Positions 27,301-42,300 of a stretch of 64,000 nt of DNA are shown here, in pieces (position 1 is the stretch's first letter; each line of letters starts with the position of its first letter). The stretch lies in contig CM049307.1 of assembly GCA_026874595.1 (NCBI GenBank), forward strand, positions 2,443,579-2,507,578. The letters run 5' to 3'. The notes beneath the pieces are model-generated. The model worked only from the letters and a program-made list of their open reading frames with translations. It was not told the DNA's origin and ran no database searches. A program made the translations under genes and the position numbers. Source of the stretch: Sipunculus nudus. Its lineage: Eukaryota > Annelida > Sipuncula > Golfingiida > Sipunculidae.

Positions 27301-30300
27301 CGGCAGGGGGTGGGTGTCTTGTACTTCTGTCTTATACCTCATAACGGCAGGGGGTGGGTGTCTTGTACTTCTGTCTTATACCTCATAACGGCAGGGGGTG
27401 GGTGTCTTGTACTTCTGTCTTATACCTCATAATGGCAGGGGGTGGGTGTCTTGTACTACTGGCTTATACCTCATAAAGGCAGGGGGTGAGGGGTCCTGTA
27501 CTCCTGTCTTATACCTCATAATGGCTGGGGATCGGGGTCATGTATTCCTGTCTTATATCTCATAAGAACAGGGGGTGGGTGTCTTGTACTTCTGTCTTAT
27601 ACCTCATAACGGCAGGGGGTGGGTGTCTTGTACTTCTGTCTTATACCTCATAACGGCAGGGGGTGGGTGTCTTGTACATCTGTCTTATACCTCATAATGG
27701 CAAGGGGTGGGTGTCTTGTACTTCTGTCTTATACCTCATAACGGCAGGGGGTGGGTATCTTGGACTTCTGTCTTATACCTCATAACGGCAGGGGGTGGGT
27801 GTCTTGTACTTCTGTCTTATACCTCATAATGGCAGGGGGTGGGTGTCTTGTCCTTCTGTCTTATACCTCATAACGGCAGGGGGTGGGTGTCTTGTACTTC
27901 TGTCTTATACCTCATAATGGCAGGGGGTGGGTGTCTTGTCCTTCTGTCTTATACCTCATAACGGCAGGGGGTGGGTGTCTTGTACTTCTGTCTTATACCT
28001 CATAATGGCAGGGGGTGGGTGTCTTGTCCTTCTGTCTTATACCTCATAACGGCAGGGGGTGGGTGTCTTGTACTTCTGTCTTATACCTCATAATGGCAGG
28101 GGGTGGGTGTCTTGTACTTCTGGCTTATACCTCATAAAGGCAGGGGGTGAGGGGTCCTGTACTCCTGTCTTATACCTCATAATGGCAGGGGATCGGGGTC
28201 ATGTATTCCTGTCTTATACCTCATAACGGCAGGGGGTGGGTGTCTTGTACTTCTGTCTTATACCTCATAACGGCAGGGGGTGGGTGTCTTGTACTTTTGG
28301 CTTATACCTCATAAAGGCAGGGGGTGAGGGGTCCTGTACTCCTGTCTTATACCTCATAATGGCAGGGGATCGGGGTCATGTATTCCTGTCTTATACCTCA
28401 TAAGCACAGGGGGTGGGTGTCTTGTACTTCTGGCTTATACCTCATAACGGCAGGGGGTGGGTGTCTTGTACTTCTGTCTTATACCTCATAACGGCAATGG
28501 GTGGGTGTCTTGTACTTCTGTCTTATACCTTATAACGGCAGGGGGTGGGTGTCTTGTACTTCTGTCTTATACCTCATAATGGCAGGGGCCGGGTGTCTTG
28601 TACTTCTGTCTTATACCTCATAACGGCAGGGGGTGGGTGTCTTGTATTTCTGTCGTATACCTCATAAAGGGAGGGGGTGGGTGTCTTGTACTTCTGTCTC
28701 ATACCTCATGACGGCAGGGGGTGGGGGTCCTTTACTCCTGTCTTATACCTCATAACGGCAGGGGATCAGGGTCCTGTACTCCTGTCTTATACCTCATAAC
28801 TGCAAGAGGTGGGGGTCCTGTACTCCTCTCTTATACCTCATAATGGCAGGGGCCAGGTGTCTTGTACTTCTGTCTTATACCTCATAACGGCAGGGGGTGG
28901 GTGTCTTGTACTTCTGTCGTATACCTCATAACGGCAGGGGGTGGGTGTCTTGTACTTCTAGCTTATACCTCATAACGGCAGGGGTTGGGTGTCTTGTACT
29001 TCTGTCTTATACCTCATAATGGCAGGGGGTGGGTGTCTTGTACTTCTGTCTGATACCTCATAACGGCAGGGGGATTGGGTGTCTTGTACTCCTGTCTTAT
29101 ACCTCATAACGGCAGGGGGTGGGTGTCTTGTACTTCTGTCTTATACCTCATAATGGCAGGGGGTGGGTGTCTTGTACTTCTGGCTTATACCTCATAGAGG
29201 CAAGGGGTGAGGGGTCCTGTACTCCTGTCTTATACCTCATAATGGCAGGGGATCGGGGTCATGTATTCCTGTCTTATACCTCATAAGCACAGGGGGTGGG
29301 TGTCTTGTACTTCTGGCTTATACCTCATAACGGCAGGGGGTGGGTGTCTTGTACTTCTGGCTTATACCTCATAAAGGCAGGGGGTGAGGGGTCCTGTACT
29401 CCTGTCTTATACCTCATAATGGCAGGGGATCGGGGTCATGTATTCCTGTCTTATACCTCATAAGCACAGGGGGTGGGTGTCTTGTACTTCTGGCTTATAC
29501 CTCATAACGGCAGGGGGTGGGTGTCTTGTACTTCTCTCTTATACCTCATAACGGCAGTGGGTGGGTGTCTTGTACTTCTGTCTTATACCTCATAATGGCA
29601 GGGGGTGGGTGTCTTGTACTTCTGTCTTATACCTCATAACGGCAGGGGGTGGGTGTCTTGTACTTCTGTCTCATACCTCATTACGGCAGGGGGTGGGGGT
29701 CCTGTACTCCTGTCTTATACCTCATAACGGCAGGGGATCAGGGTCCTGTACTCCTGTCTTATACCTCATAACGGCAGGGGATCGGGGTCATGTATTCCTG
29801 TCTTATACCTCATAATGGCAGGGGATCGGGGTCATGTATTCCTGTCTTATACCTCATAAGCACAGGAGGTGGGGGTCCTGTACTTCTGTCTTATACCTCA
29901 TAATGGCAGGGGGTGGGTGTCTTGTACTTCTGTCTTACACCTCATAATGGCAGGGGGTGGGTGTCTTGTCCTTCTGTCTTATACCTCATAACGGCAGGGG
30001 TGGGTGTCTTGTACTTCTGTCGTATACCTCATAACGGCAGGGGGTGGGTGTCTTGTACTTCTAGCTTATACCTCATAACGGCAGGGGGTGGGTGTCTTGT
30101 ACTTCTGTCTTATACCTCATAATGGCAGGGGGTGGGTGTCTTGTACTTCTGTCTGATACCTCATAACGGCAGGGGTTGGGTGTCTTGTACTTCTGTCTTA
30201 TACCTCATAACGGCAGGGGGTGGGTGTCTTGTACTTCTGTCTTATACCTCATAATGGCAGGGGGTGGGTGTCTTGTACTTCTGGCTTATACCTCATAGAG

Positions 30301-33300
30301 GCAAGGGGTGAGGGGTCCTGTACTCCTGTCTTATACCTCATAATGGCAGGGAATCGGGGTCATGTATTCCTGTCTTATACCTCATAACGGCAGGGGATGG
30401 GGGTCCTTTACTTCTGTCTTATACCTCATAACGGCAGGGGATGGGGGTCCTGTACTCCTGTCCAATAGCTCATAACATCAGGGGATGGGCGTCCTGTACT
30501 CCTGTCTTATACCTCATAACGGCAAGGGATGGGGGTCCTGTACTCCTGTCTTATACATCATAATGGCAGGGGGTGGGTGTCTTGTACTTCTGTCTTATAC
30601 CATATAACGGCAGGGGGTGGGTGTCTTGTACTTCTGTCTTATACCTCATAACGGCAGGGGGTGGGTGTCTTGTACTTCTGTCTCATACCTCATTACGGCA
30701 GGGGGTGGGGGTCCTGTACTCCTGTCTTATACCTCATAACGGCAGGGGATCAGGGTCCTGTACTCCTGTCTTATACCTCATAACGGCAGGGGATCGGGGT
30801 CATGTATTCCTGTCTTATACCTCATAATGGCAGGGGATCGGGGTCATGTATTCCTGTCTTATACCTCATAAGCACAGGAGGTGGGGGTCCTGTACTTCTG
30901 TCTTATACCTCATAATGGCAGGGAGTGGGTGTCTTGTACTTCTGTCTTACACCTCATAATGGCAGGGGGTGGGTGTCTTGTCCTTCTGTCTTATACCTCA
31001 TAACGGCAGGGGTGGGTGTCTTGTACTTCTGTCTTATACGTCACAACGGCAGGGGGTGGGTGTCTTGTACTTCTGTCTTATACCTCATAATGGCAGGGGG
31101 TGGGTGTCTTGTACTTCTGTCTTATACCTCATAACGGCAGGGGGTGGGTGTCTTGTACTTCTGTCTTATACCTCATAACGGCAGGGGGTGGGTCTCTTGT
31201 ACTTCTGTCGTATACCTCATAACGGCAGGGGGTGGGTGTCTTGTACTTCTGTCTTATACCTCATAACGGCAGGGGGTGGTTGTCTTGTACTTCTGTCTTA
31301 TACCTCATAACGGCAGGGGGTGGGTGTCTTGTACTTTTGTCTTATATCTCATAATGGCAGGGGGTGGGTGTCTTGTACTTCTGTCTTATACCTCATAATG
31401 GCAGGGGGTGGGTGTCTTGTACTACTGGCTTATACCTCATAAAGGCAGGGGGTGAGGGGTCCTGTACTCCTGTCTTATACCTCATAATGGCTGGGGATCG
31501 GGGTCATGTATTCCTGTCTTATATCTCATAAGAACAGGGGGTGGGTGTCTTGTACTTCTGTCTTATACCTCATAACGGCAGGGGGTGGGTGTCTTGTACT
31601 TCTGTCTTATACCTCATAACGGCAGGGGGTGGGTGTCTTGTACATCTGTCTTATACCTCATAATGGCAAGGGGTGGGTGTCTTGTACTTCTGTCTTATAC
31701 CTCATAACGGCAGGGGGTGGGTATCTTGGACTTCTGTCTTATACCTCATAACGGCAGGGGGTGGGTGTCTTGTACTTCTGTCTTATACCTCATAATGGCA
31801 GGGGGTGGGTGTCTTGTCCTTCTGTCTTATACCTCATAACGGCAGGGGGTGGGTGTCTTGTACTTCTGTCTTATACCTCATAATGGCTGGGGGTGGGTGT
31901 CTTGTCCTTCTGTCTTATACCTCATAACGGCAGGGGGTGGGTGTCTTGTACTTCTGTCTTATACCTCATAATGGCAGGGGGTGGGTGTCTTGTCCTTCTG
32001 TCTTATACCTCATAACGGCAGGGGGTGGGTGTCTTGTACTTCTGTCTTATACCTCATAATGGCAGGGGGTGGGTGTCTTGTACTTCTGGCTTATACCTCA
32101 TAAAGGCAGGGTGTGAGGGGTCCTGTACTCCTGTCTTATACCTCATAATGGCAGGGGATCGGGGTCATGTATTCCTGTCTTATACCTCATAACGGCAGGG
32201 GGTGGGTGTCTTGTACTTCTGTCTTATAGCTCATAACGGCAGGGGGTGGGTGTCTTGCACTTCTGGCTTATACCTCATAAAGGCAGGGGGTGAGGGGTCC
32301 TGTACTCCTGTCTTATACCTCATAATGGCAGGGGATCGGGGTCATGTATTCCTGTCTTATACCTCATAAGCACAGGGGGTGGGTGTCTTGTACTTCTGGC
32401 TTATACCTCATAACGGCAGGGGGTGGGTGTCTTGTACTTCTGTCTTATACCTCATAACGGCAGTGGGTGGGTGTCTTGTACTTCTGTCTTATACCTTATA
32501 ACGGCAGGGGGTGGGTGTCTTGTACTTCTGTCTTATACCTCATAATGGCAGGGGCCGGGTGTCTTGTACTTCTGTCTTATACCTCATAACGGCAGGGGGT
32601 GGGTGTCTTGTATTTCTGTCGTATACCTCATAAAGGGAGGGGGTGGGTGTCTTGTACTTCTGTCTCATACCTCATGACGGCAGGGGGTGGGGGTCCTTTA
32701 CTCCTGTCTTATACCTCATAACGGCAGGGGATCAGGGTCCTGTACTCCTGTCTTATACCTCATAACTGCAAGAGGTGGGGGTCCTGTACTCCTCCCTTAT
32801 ACCTCATAATGGCAGGGGCCAGGTGTCTTGTACTTCTGTCTTATACCTCATAACGGCAGGGGGTGGGTGTCTTGTACTTCTGTCGTATACCTCATAACGG
32901 CAGGGGGTGGGTGTCTTGTACTTCTAGCTTATACCTCATAACGGCCGGGGGTGGGTGTCTTGTACTTCTGTCTTATACCTCATAATGGCAGGGGGTGGGT
33001 GTCTTGTACTTCTGTCTGATACCTCATAACGGCAGGGGTTGGGTGTCTTGTACTTCTGTCTTATACCTCATAAGGGCAGGGGGTGGGTGTCTTGTACTTC
33101 TGTCTTATACCTCATAATGGCAGGGGGTGGGTGTCTTGTACTTCTGGCTTATACCTCATAGAGGCAAGGGGTGAGGGGTCCTGTACTCCTGTCTTATACC
33201 TCATAATGGCAGGGAATCGGGGTCATGTATTCCTGTCTTATACCTCATAAGCACAGGGGGTGGGTGTCTTGTACTTCTGGCTTATACCTCATAACGGCAG

Positions 33301-36300
33301 GGGGTGGGTGTCTTGTACTTCTGTCTTATACCTCATAACGGCAGTGGGTGGGTGTCTTGTACTTCTGTCTTATACCATATAACGGCAGGGGGTGGTGTCT
33401 TGTACTTCTGTTTTATACCTCATAACGGCAGGGGGTGGGTGTCTTGTACTTCTGTCTTATACCTCATAACTGCAAGAGGTGGGGGTCCTGTACTCCTGTC
33501 TTATACCTCATAATGGCTTGGGATCGGGGTCATGTATTCCTGTCTTATACCTCATAATGGCATGGGCCGGGTGTCTTGTACTTCTGTCTTATACCTCATA
33601 ACGGCAGGGGGTGGGTGTCTTGTACTTCTGTCGTATACCTCATAAAGGGAGGGGGTGGGTGTCTTGTACTTCTGTCTCATACCTCATAACGGCAGGGGGT
33701 GGGGGTCCTTTACTCCTGTCTTATACCTCATAACGGCAGGGGATCAGCGTCCTGTACTCCTGTCTTATACCTCATAACTGCAAGAGGTGGGGGTCCTGTA
33801 CTCCTGTCTTATACCTCATAATGGCAGGGGATCGGGGTCATGTATTCCTGTCTTATACCTCATAATGGCAGGGGATCGGGGTCATGTACTCCTGTCTTAT
33901 ACCTCATAACGGCAGTGGGTGGGTGTCTTGTACTTCTGTCTTATACCTCATAATGGCAGGGGGTGGGTGTCTTGTACTTCTGTCTTATACCTCATAACGG
34001 CAGGGGGTGGGTGTCTTGTACTTCTGTCTTATACCTCATAACGGCAGGGGGTGGGTCTCTTGTACTTCTGTCGTATACCTCATAACGGCAGGGGGTGGGT
34101 GTCTTGTACTTCTGTCTTATACCTCATAACGGCAGGGGGTGGTTGTCTTGTACTTCTGTCTTATACCTCATAACGGCAGGGGGTGGGTGTCTTGTACTTT
34201 TGTCTTATATCTCATAATGGCAGGGGGTGGGTGTCTTGTACTTCTGTCTTATACCTCATAATGGTAGGGGGTGGGTGTCTTGTACTACTGGCTTATACCT
34301 CATAAAGGCAGGGGGTGAGGGGTCCTGTACTCCTGTCTTATACCTCATAATGGCTGGGGATCGGGGTCATGTATTCCTGTCTTATATCTCATAAGAACAG
34401 GGGGTGGGTGTCTTGTACTTCTGTCTTATACCTCATAACGGCAGGGGGTGGGTGTCTTGTACTTCTGTCTTATACCTCATAACGGCAGGGGGTGGGTGTC
34501 TTGTACATCTGTCTTATACCTCATAATGGCAAGGGGTGGGTGTCTTGTACTTCTGTCTTATACCTCATAACGGCAGGGGGTGGGTATCTTGGATTTCTGT
34601 CTTATACCTCATAACGGCAGGGGGTGGGTGTCTTGTACTTCTGTCTTATACCTCATAATGGCAGGGGGTGGGTGTCTTGTCCTTCTGTCTTATACCTCAT
34701 AACGGCAGGGGGTGGGTGTCTTGTACTTCTGTCTTATACCTCATAATGGCTGGGGGTGGGTGTCTTGTCCTTCTGTCTTATACCTCATAACGGCAGGGGG
34801 TGGGTGTCTTGTACTTCTGTCTTATACCTCATAATGGCAGGGGGTGGGTGTCTTGTCCTTCTGTCTTATACCTCATAACGGCAGGGGGTGGGTGTCTTGT
34901 ACTTCTGTCTTATACCTCATAATGGCAGGGGGTGGGTGTCTTGTACTTCTGGCTTATACCTCATAAAGGCAGGGGGTGAGGGGTCCTGTACTCCTGTCTT
35001 ATACCTCATAATAGCAGGGGATCGGGGTCATGTATTCCTGTCTTATACCTCATAACGGCAGGGGGTGGGTGTCTTGTACTTCTGTCTTATACCTCATAAC
35101 GGCAGGGGGTGGGTGTCTTGCACTTCTGGCTTATACCTCATAAAGGCAGGGGGTGAGGGGTCCTGTACTCCTGTCTTATACCTCATAATGGCAGGGGATC
35201 GGGGTCATGTATTCCTGTCTTATACCTCATAAGCACAGGGGGTGGGTGTCTTGTACTTCTGGCTTATACCTCATAACGGCAGGGGGTGGGTGTCTTGTAC
35301 TTCTTTCTTATACCTCATAACGGCAGTGGGTGGGTGTCTTGTACTTCTGTCTTATACCTTATAACGGCAGGGGGTGGGTGTCTTGTACTTCTGTCTTATA
35401 CCTCATAATGGCAGGGGCCGGGTGTCTTGTACTTCTGTCTTATACCTCATAACGGCAGGGGGTGGGTGTCTTGTATTTCTGTCGTATACCTCATAAAGGG
35501 AGGGGGTGGGTGTCTTGTACTTCTGTCTCATACCTCATGACGGCAGGGGGTGGGGGTCCTTTACTCCTGTCTTATACCTCATAACGGCAGGGGATCAGGG
35601 TCCTGTACTCCTGTCTTATACCTCATAACTGCAAGAGGTGGGGGTCCTGTACTCCTCCCTTATACCTCATAATGGCAGGGGCCAGGTGTCTTGTACTTCT
35701 AGCTTATACCTCATAACGGCCGGGGGTGGGTGTCTTGTACTTCTGTCTGATACCTCATAACGGCAGGGGTTGGGTGTCTTGTACTTCTGTCTTATACCTC
35801 ATAACGGCAGGGGGTGGGTGTCTTGTACTTCTGTCTTATACCTCATAATGGCAGGGGGTGGGTGTCTTGTACTTCTGGCTTATACCTCATAGAGGCAAGG
35901 GGTGAGGGGTCCTGTACTCCTGTCTTATACCTCATAATGGCAGGGAATCGGGGTCATGTATTCCTGTCTTATACCTCATAAGCACAGGGGGTGGGTGTCT
36001 TGTACTTCTGGCTTATACCTCATAACGGCAGGGGGTGGGTGTCTTGTACTTCTGTCTTATACCTCATAACGGCAGTGGGTGGGTGTCTTGTACTTCTGTC
36101 TTATACCATATAACGGCAGGGGGTGGTGTCTTGTACTTCTTTTTTATACCTCATAACGGCAGGGGGTGGGTGTCTTGTACTTCTGTCTTATACCTCATAA
36201 CTGCAAGAGGTGGGGGTCCTGTACTCCTGTCTTATACCTCATAATGGCTGGGGATCGGGGTCATGTATTCCTGTCTTATACCTCATAATGGCATGGGCCG

Positions 36301-39300
36301 GGTGTCTTGTACTTCTGTCTTATACCTCATAACGGCAGGGGGTGGGTGTCTTGTACTTCTGTCGTATACCTCATAAAGGGAGGGGGTGGGTGTCTTCTAC
36401 TTCTGTCTCATACCTCATAACGGCAGGGGGTGGGGGTCCTTTACTCCTGTCTTATACCTCATAATGGCAGGGGATCAGCGTCCTGTACTCCTGTCTTATA
36501 CCTCATAACTGCAAGAGGTGGGGGTCCTGTACTCCTGTCTTATACCTCATAATGGCAGGGGATCGGGGTCATGTATTCCTGTCTTATACCTCATAATGGC
36601 AGGGGATCGGGGTCATGTACTCCTGTCTTATACCTCATAATGGCAGGGGATCGGGGTCATGTATTCCTGTCTTATACCTCATAATGGCAGGGAATCGGGG
36701 TCATGTATTCCTGTCTTATACCTCATTATGGCAGGGGAGCGGTGTCATGTATTCCTGTCTTATACCTCATTATGGCAGGGGATCGGTGTCATGTATTCCT
36801 GTCTTATACCTCATAAGCACAGGAGGTGGGTGTCTTGTACTTCTGTCTTATACCTCATAACGGCAGGGGGTGGGTGTCTTGTACATCTGTCTTATACCTC
36901 ATAATGGCAAGGGGTGGGTGTCTTGTACTTCTGTCTTATACCTCATAACGGCAGGGGGTGGGTATCTTGGACTTCTGTCTTATACCTCATAACGGCAGGG
37001 GGTGGGTGTCTTGTACTTCTGTCTTATACCTCATAATGGCAGGGGGTGGGTGTCTTGTCCTTCTGTCTTATACCTCATAACGGCAGGGGGTGGGTGTCTT
37101 GTACTTCTGTCTTATACCTCATAATGGCAGGGGGTGGGTGTCTTGTCCTTCTGTCTTATACCTCATAACGGCAGGGGGTGGGTGTCTTGTACTTCTGTCT
37201 TATACCTCATAATGGCAGGGGGTGGGTGTCTTGTCCTTCTGTCTTATACCTCATAACGGCAGGGGGTGGGTGTCTTGTACTTCTGTCTTATACCTCATAA
37301 TGGCAGGGGGTGGGTGTCTTGTACTTCTGGCTTATACCTCATAAAGGCAGGGGGTGAGGGGTCCTGTACTCCTGTCTTATACCTCATAATGGCAGGGGAT
37401 CGGGGTCATGTATTCCTGTCTTATACCTCATAACGGCAGGGGGTGGGTGTCTTGTACTTCTGTCTTATACCTCATAACGGCAGGGGGTGGGTGTCTTGTA
37501 CTTTTGGCTTATACCTCATAAAGGCAGGGGGTGAGGGGTCCTGTACTCCTGTCTTATACCTCATAATGGCAGGGGATCGGGGTCATGTATTCCTGTCTTA
37601 TACCTCATAAGCACAGGGGGTGGGTGTCTTGTACTTCTGGCTTATACCTCATAACGGCAGGGGGTGGGTGTCTTGTACTTCTGTCTTTTACCTCATAACG
37701 GCAATGGGTGGGTGTCTTGTACTTCTGTCTTATACCTTATAACGGCAGGGGGTGGGTGTCTTGTACTTCTGTCTTATACCTCATAATGGCAGGGGCCGGG
37801 TGTCTTGTACTTCTGTCTTATACCTCATAACGGCAGGGGGTGGGTGTCTTGTATTTCTGTCGTATACCTCATAAAGGGAGGGGGTGGGTGTCTTGTACTT
37901 CTGTCTCATACCTCATGACGGCAGGGGGTGGGGGTCCTTTACTCCTGTCTTATACCTCATAACGGCAGGGGATCAGGGTCCTGTACTCCTGTCTTATACC
38001 TCATAACTGCAAGAGGTGGGGGTCCTGTACTCCTCTCTTATACCTCATAATGGCAGGGGCCAGGTGTCTTGTACTTCTGTCTTATACCTCATAACGGCAG
38101 GGGGTGGGTGTCTTGTACTTCTGTCGTATACCTCATAACGGCAGGGGGTGGGTGTCTTGTACTTCTAGCTTATACCTCATAACGGCAGGGGTTGGGTGTC
38201 TTGTACTTCTGTCTTATACCTCATAATGGCAGGGGGTGGGTGTCTTGTACTTCTGTCTGATACCTCATAACGGCAGGGGTTGGGTGTCTTGTACTTCTGT
38301 CTTATACCTCATAACGGCAGGGGGTGGGTGTCTTGTACTTCTGTCTTATACCTCATAATGGCAGGGGGTGGGTGTCTTGTACTTCTGGCTTATACCTCAT
38401 AGAGGCAAGGGGTGAGGGGTCCTGTACTCCTGTCTTATACCTCATAATGGCAGGGGATCGGGGTCATGTATTCCTGTCTTATACCTCATAAGCACAGGGG
38501 GTGGGTGTCTTGTACTTCTGGCTTATACCTCATAACGGCAGGGGGTGGGTGTCTTGTACTTCTGTCTTATACCTCATAACGGCAGTGGGTGGGTGTCTTG
38601 TACTTCTGTCTTATACCATATAACGGCAGGGGGTGGTGTCTTGTACTTCTGTCTTATACCTCATAACTGCAAGAGGTGGGGGTCCTGTACTCCTGTCTTA
38701 TACCTCATAATGGCTGGGGATCGGGGTCATGTATTCCTGTCTTATACCTCATAATGGCAGGGGCCGGGTGTCTTGTACTTCTGTCTTATACCTCATAACG
38801 GCAGGGGGTGGGTGTCTTGTACTTCTGTCGTATACATCATAAAGGGAGGGGGTGGGTGTCTTGTACTTCTGTCTCATACCTCATAACGGCAGGGGGTGGG
38901 GGTCCTTTACTCCTGTCTTATACCTCATAACGGCAGGGGATCAGCGTCCTGTACTCCTGTCTTATACCTCATAACTGCAAGAGGTGGGGGTCCTGTACTC
39001 CTGTCTTATACCTCATAATGGCAGGGGATCGGGGTCATGTATTCCTGTCTTATACCTCATAATGGCAGGGGATCGGGGTCATGTACTCCTGTCTTATACC
39101 TCATAATGGCAGGGGATCGGGGTCATGTATTCCTGTCTTATACCTCATAATGGCAGGGAATCGGGGTCATGTATTCCTGTCTTATACCTCATTATGGCAG
39201 GGGAGCGGTGTCATGTATTCCTGTCTTATACCTCATTATGGCAGGGGATCGGTGTCATGTATTCCTGTCTTATACCTCATAAGCACAGGAGGTGGGGGTC

Positions 39301-42300
39301 TTGTACTTCTGTCTTATGCCTCATAACGGCGGGGGTAGGGAGTTCTCTTCTCCTGTTTTATACCTCAAAACGGCAGGGGATGGGGTCCTGTACTCCTGTC
39401 CAATAGCTCATAACATCAGGGGATGGGCGTCCTGTACTCCTGTCTTATATCTCATAACGGCAGGGGATGGGGGTCCTTTACTTCTGTCCAATAGCTCATA
39501 ACATCAGGGGATGGGCGTCCTGTACTCCTGTCTTATAGCTCATAACTGCAAGAGGTGGGGGTCCTGTACTCCTGTCTTATACCTCATAACAGCAGGGGAT
39601 GGGGGTCCTTTACTTCTGTCTTATACCTCATAACGGCAGGGGATGGGGGTCCTGTACTTCTGTCCAATACCTCGTAACATCAGGGGATGGGCGTCCTGTA
39701 CTCCTGTCTTATACCTATTAACGGCAGGGGATGGGGGTCCTTTACTTCTGTCTTATACCTCATAACGGCAGGGGATGGGGTCCTGTACTCCTGTCTTAAC
39801 TGCAAGAGATGGGGGTACTGTTCTCCTGTCTAATGCCTCATAACGGCAGGGGATGGGGGTCCTTTACTCCTGTCTTATACCTCTTAACGGCAGGGGATGG
39901 GGGTCCTTTACTCCTGTCTTATACCTCATAACGGCAGGGGATGGGGTCCTGTACTCCTGTCCAATAGCTCATAACATCAGGGGATGGGCGTCCTGTACTC
40001 CTGTCTTATACCTCATAACGGCAGGGGATGGGGGTCCTGTACTTCTGTCCAATAGCTCATAACATCAGGGGATGGGCGTCCTGTACTCCTGTCTTATACC
40101 TCATAACTGCAAGAGGTGGGGGCCCTGTACTCCTGTCTTATACCTCATAACGGCAGGGGATGGGGTCCTGTACTCCTGTCTTAACTGCAAGAGGTGGGGG
40201 ATCCTGTACTCCTGTGTTATACCTCATAACGGCAGGGGATGGGGGTCCTTTACTCCTGTCTTATACCTCTTAACGGCAGGGGATGGGGGTCCTGTACTCC
40301 TGTCTTATACCTAATAACTGCAGGGGATGGGGGTCCTGTACTTCTGTCCAATAGCTCATAACATCAGGGGATGGGCGTCCTGTACTCCTGTCTAATACCT
40401 CATTACGGCAGGGGATGAGGCCCTCTACTCCTGTCTTATACCTCATAACTGCAAGAGGTGGGGGTACTGTACTCCTATCTTATACCTCATATCGGCAGAG
40501 GGTCCTGTACTCCTGTCTTGTACCTCAAAACGGCAGGGGATGGGGGTCTAGTATTTCTGTCTTATACCTCATAACGGCAGGGGATGGGGGTCCTTTACTC
40601 CTGTCTTATACCTCATAACTGCAGGGGATGGGGGTCCTTTACTGCTGTCTTATACCTCATAACGGCAGGGGATGGGGTCCTGTACTCCTGTCTTAACTGC
40701 AAGAGGTGGGGGTCCTGTACTCCTGTCTTATACCTCATAACGGCAGGGGATGGGGGTCCTTTACTCCTGTCTTATACCTCTTAACGGCAGGGGATGGGGT
40801 CCAGTACTCCTGTCTTATACCTAATGACGGCAGGGGATGGGGGTCCTGTACTTCTGCCAATACCTCATAACATCAGGGGATGGGCGTCCTGTACTCCTGT
40901 CTTATACCTCATAACTGCAAGAGGTGGGGGTCCTGTACTCCTGTCTTATACCTCATAATGGCAGGGGATCGGGGTCATGTATTCCTGTCTTATACCTCAT
41001 AAGCACAGGGGGTGGGTGTCTTGTACTTCTGGCTTATACCTCATAACGGCAGGGGGTGGGTGTCTTGTACTTCTGTCTTATACCTCATAACGGCAGTGGG
41101 TGGGTGTCTTGTACTTCTGTCTTATACCATATAACGGCAGGGGGTGGTGTCTTGTACTTCTGTTTTATACCTCATAACGGCAGGGGGTGGGTGTCTTGTA
41201 CTTCTGTCTTATACCTCATAACTGCAAGAGGTGGGGGTCCTGTACTCCTGTCTTATACCTCATAACGGCAGGGGATTGGGGTCCTGTACTTCTGTCCAAT
41301 ACCTCATAACACCAGGGGATGGGCGTCCTGTTCTCCTGTCTTATACCTCATAAGGGCAGGGGGTGGGTGTCTTGTACATCTGTCTTATACCTCATAACGG
41401 CAGGGGGTGAGGGGTCCTGTACGCCTGTCTTATACCTCATAATGGCAGGGGGTGGGTGTCTTGTACTTCTGTCTTATACCTCATAACGGCAGGGGGTGGG
41501 TGTCTTGTACTTCTGTCTTATACCTCATAACGGCAGGGGGTGGGTGTCTTGTACTTCTGTCTCATACCTCATTACGGCAGGGGGATCGGGGTCCTGTACT
41601 CCTGTCTTATACATCATAATGGCAGGGGGTGGGTGTCTTGTACTTCTGTCTTATACCTCATAACGGCAAGGGGTGGGTGTCTTGTACTTCTGTCTTATAC
41701 CTCATAACGGCAGGGGGTGGGTGTCTTGTACTTCTGTCTCATACCTCATACTGCAGGGGGTGGGGGTCCTGTACTCCTGTCTTATACCTCATAACGGCAG
41801 GGGATCAGGGTCCTGTACTCCTGTCTTATACCTCATAACGGCAGGGGATCGGGGTCATGTATTCCTGTCTTATACCTCATAATGGCAGGGGATCGGGGTC
41901 AAGTATTCCTGTCTTATACCTCATAAGCACAGGAGGTGGGGGTCCTGTACTTCTGTCTTATACCTCATAATGGTAGGGGGTGGGTGTCTTGTACTTCTGT
42001 CTTACACCTCATAATGGCAGGGGGTGGGTGTCTTGTCCTTCTGTCTAATACCTCATAACGGCAGGGGTGGGTGTCTTGTACTTCTGTCTTATACGTCACA
42101 ACGGCAGGGGGTGGGTGTCTTGTACTTCTGTCTTATACTTCATAATGGCAGGGGGTGGGTGTCTTGTACTTCTGTCTTGTACCTCATAACGGCAGGGGGT
42201 GGGTGTCTTGTACTTCTGTCTTATACCTCATAACGGCAGGGGGTGGGTCTCTTGTACTTCTGTCGTATACCTCATAACGGCAGGGGGTGGGTGTCTTGTA

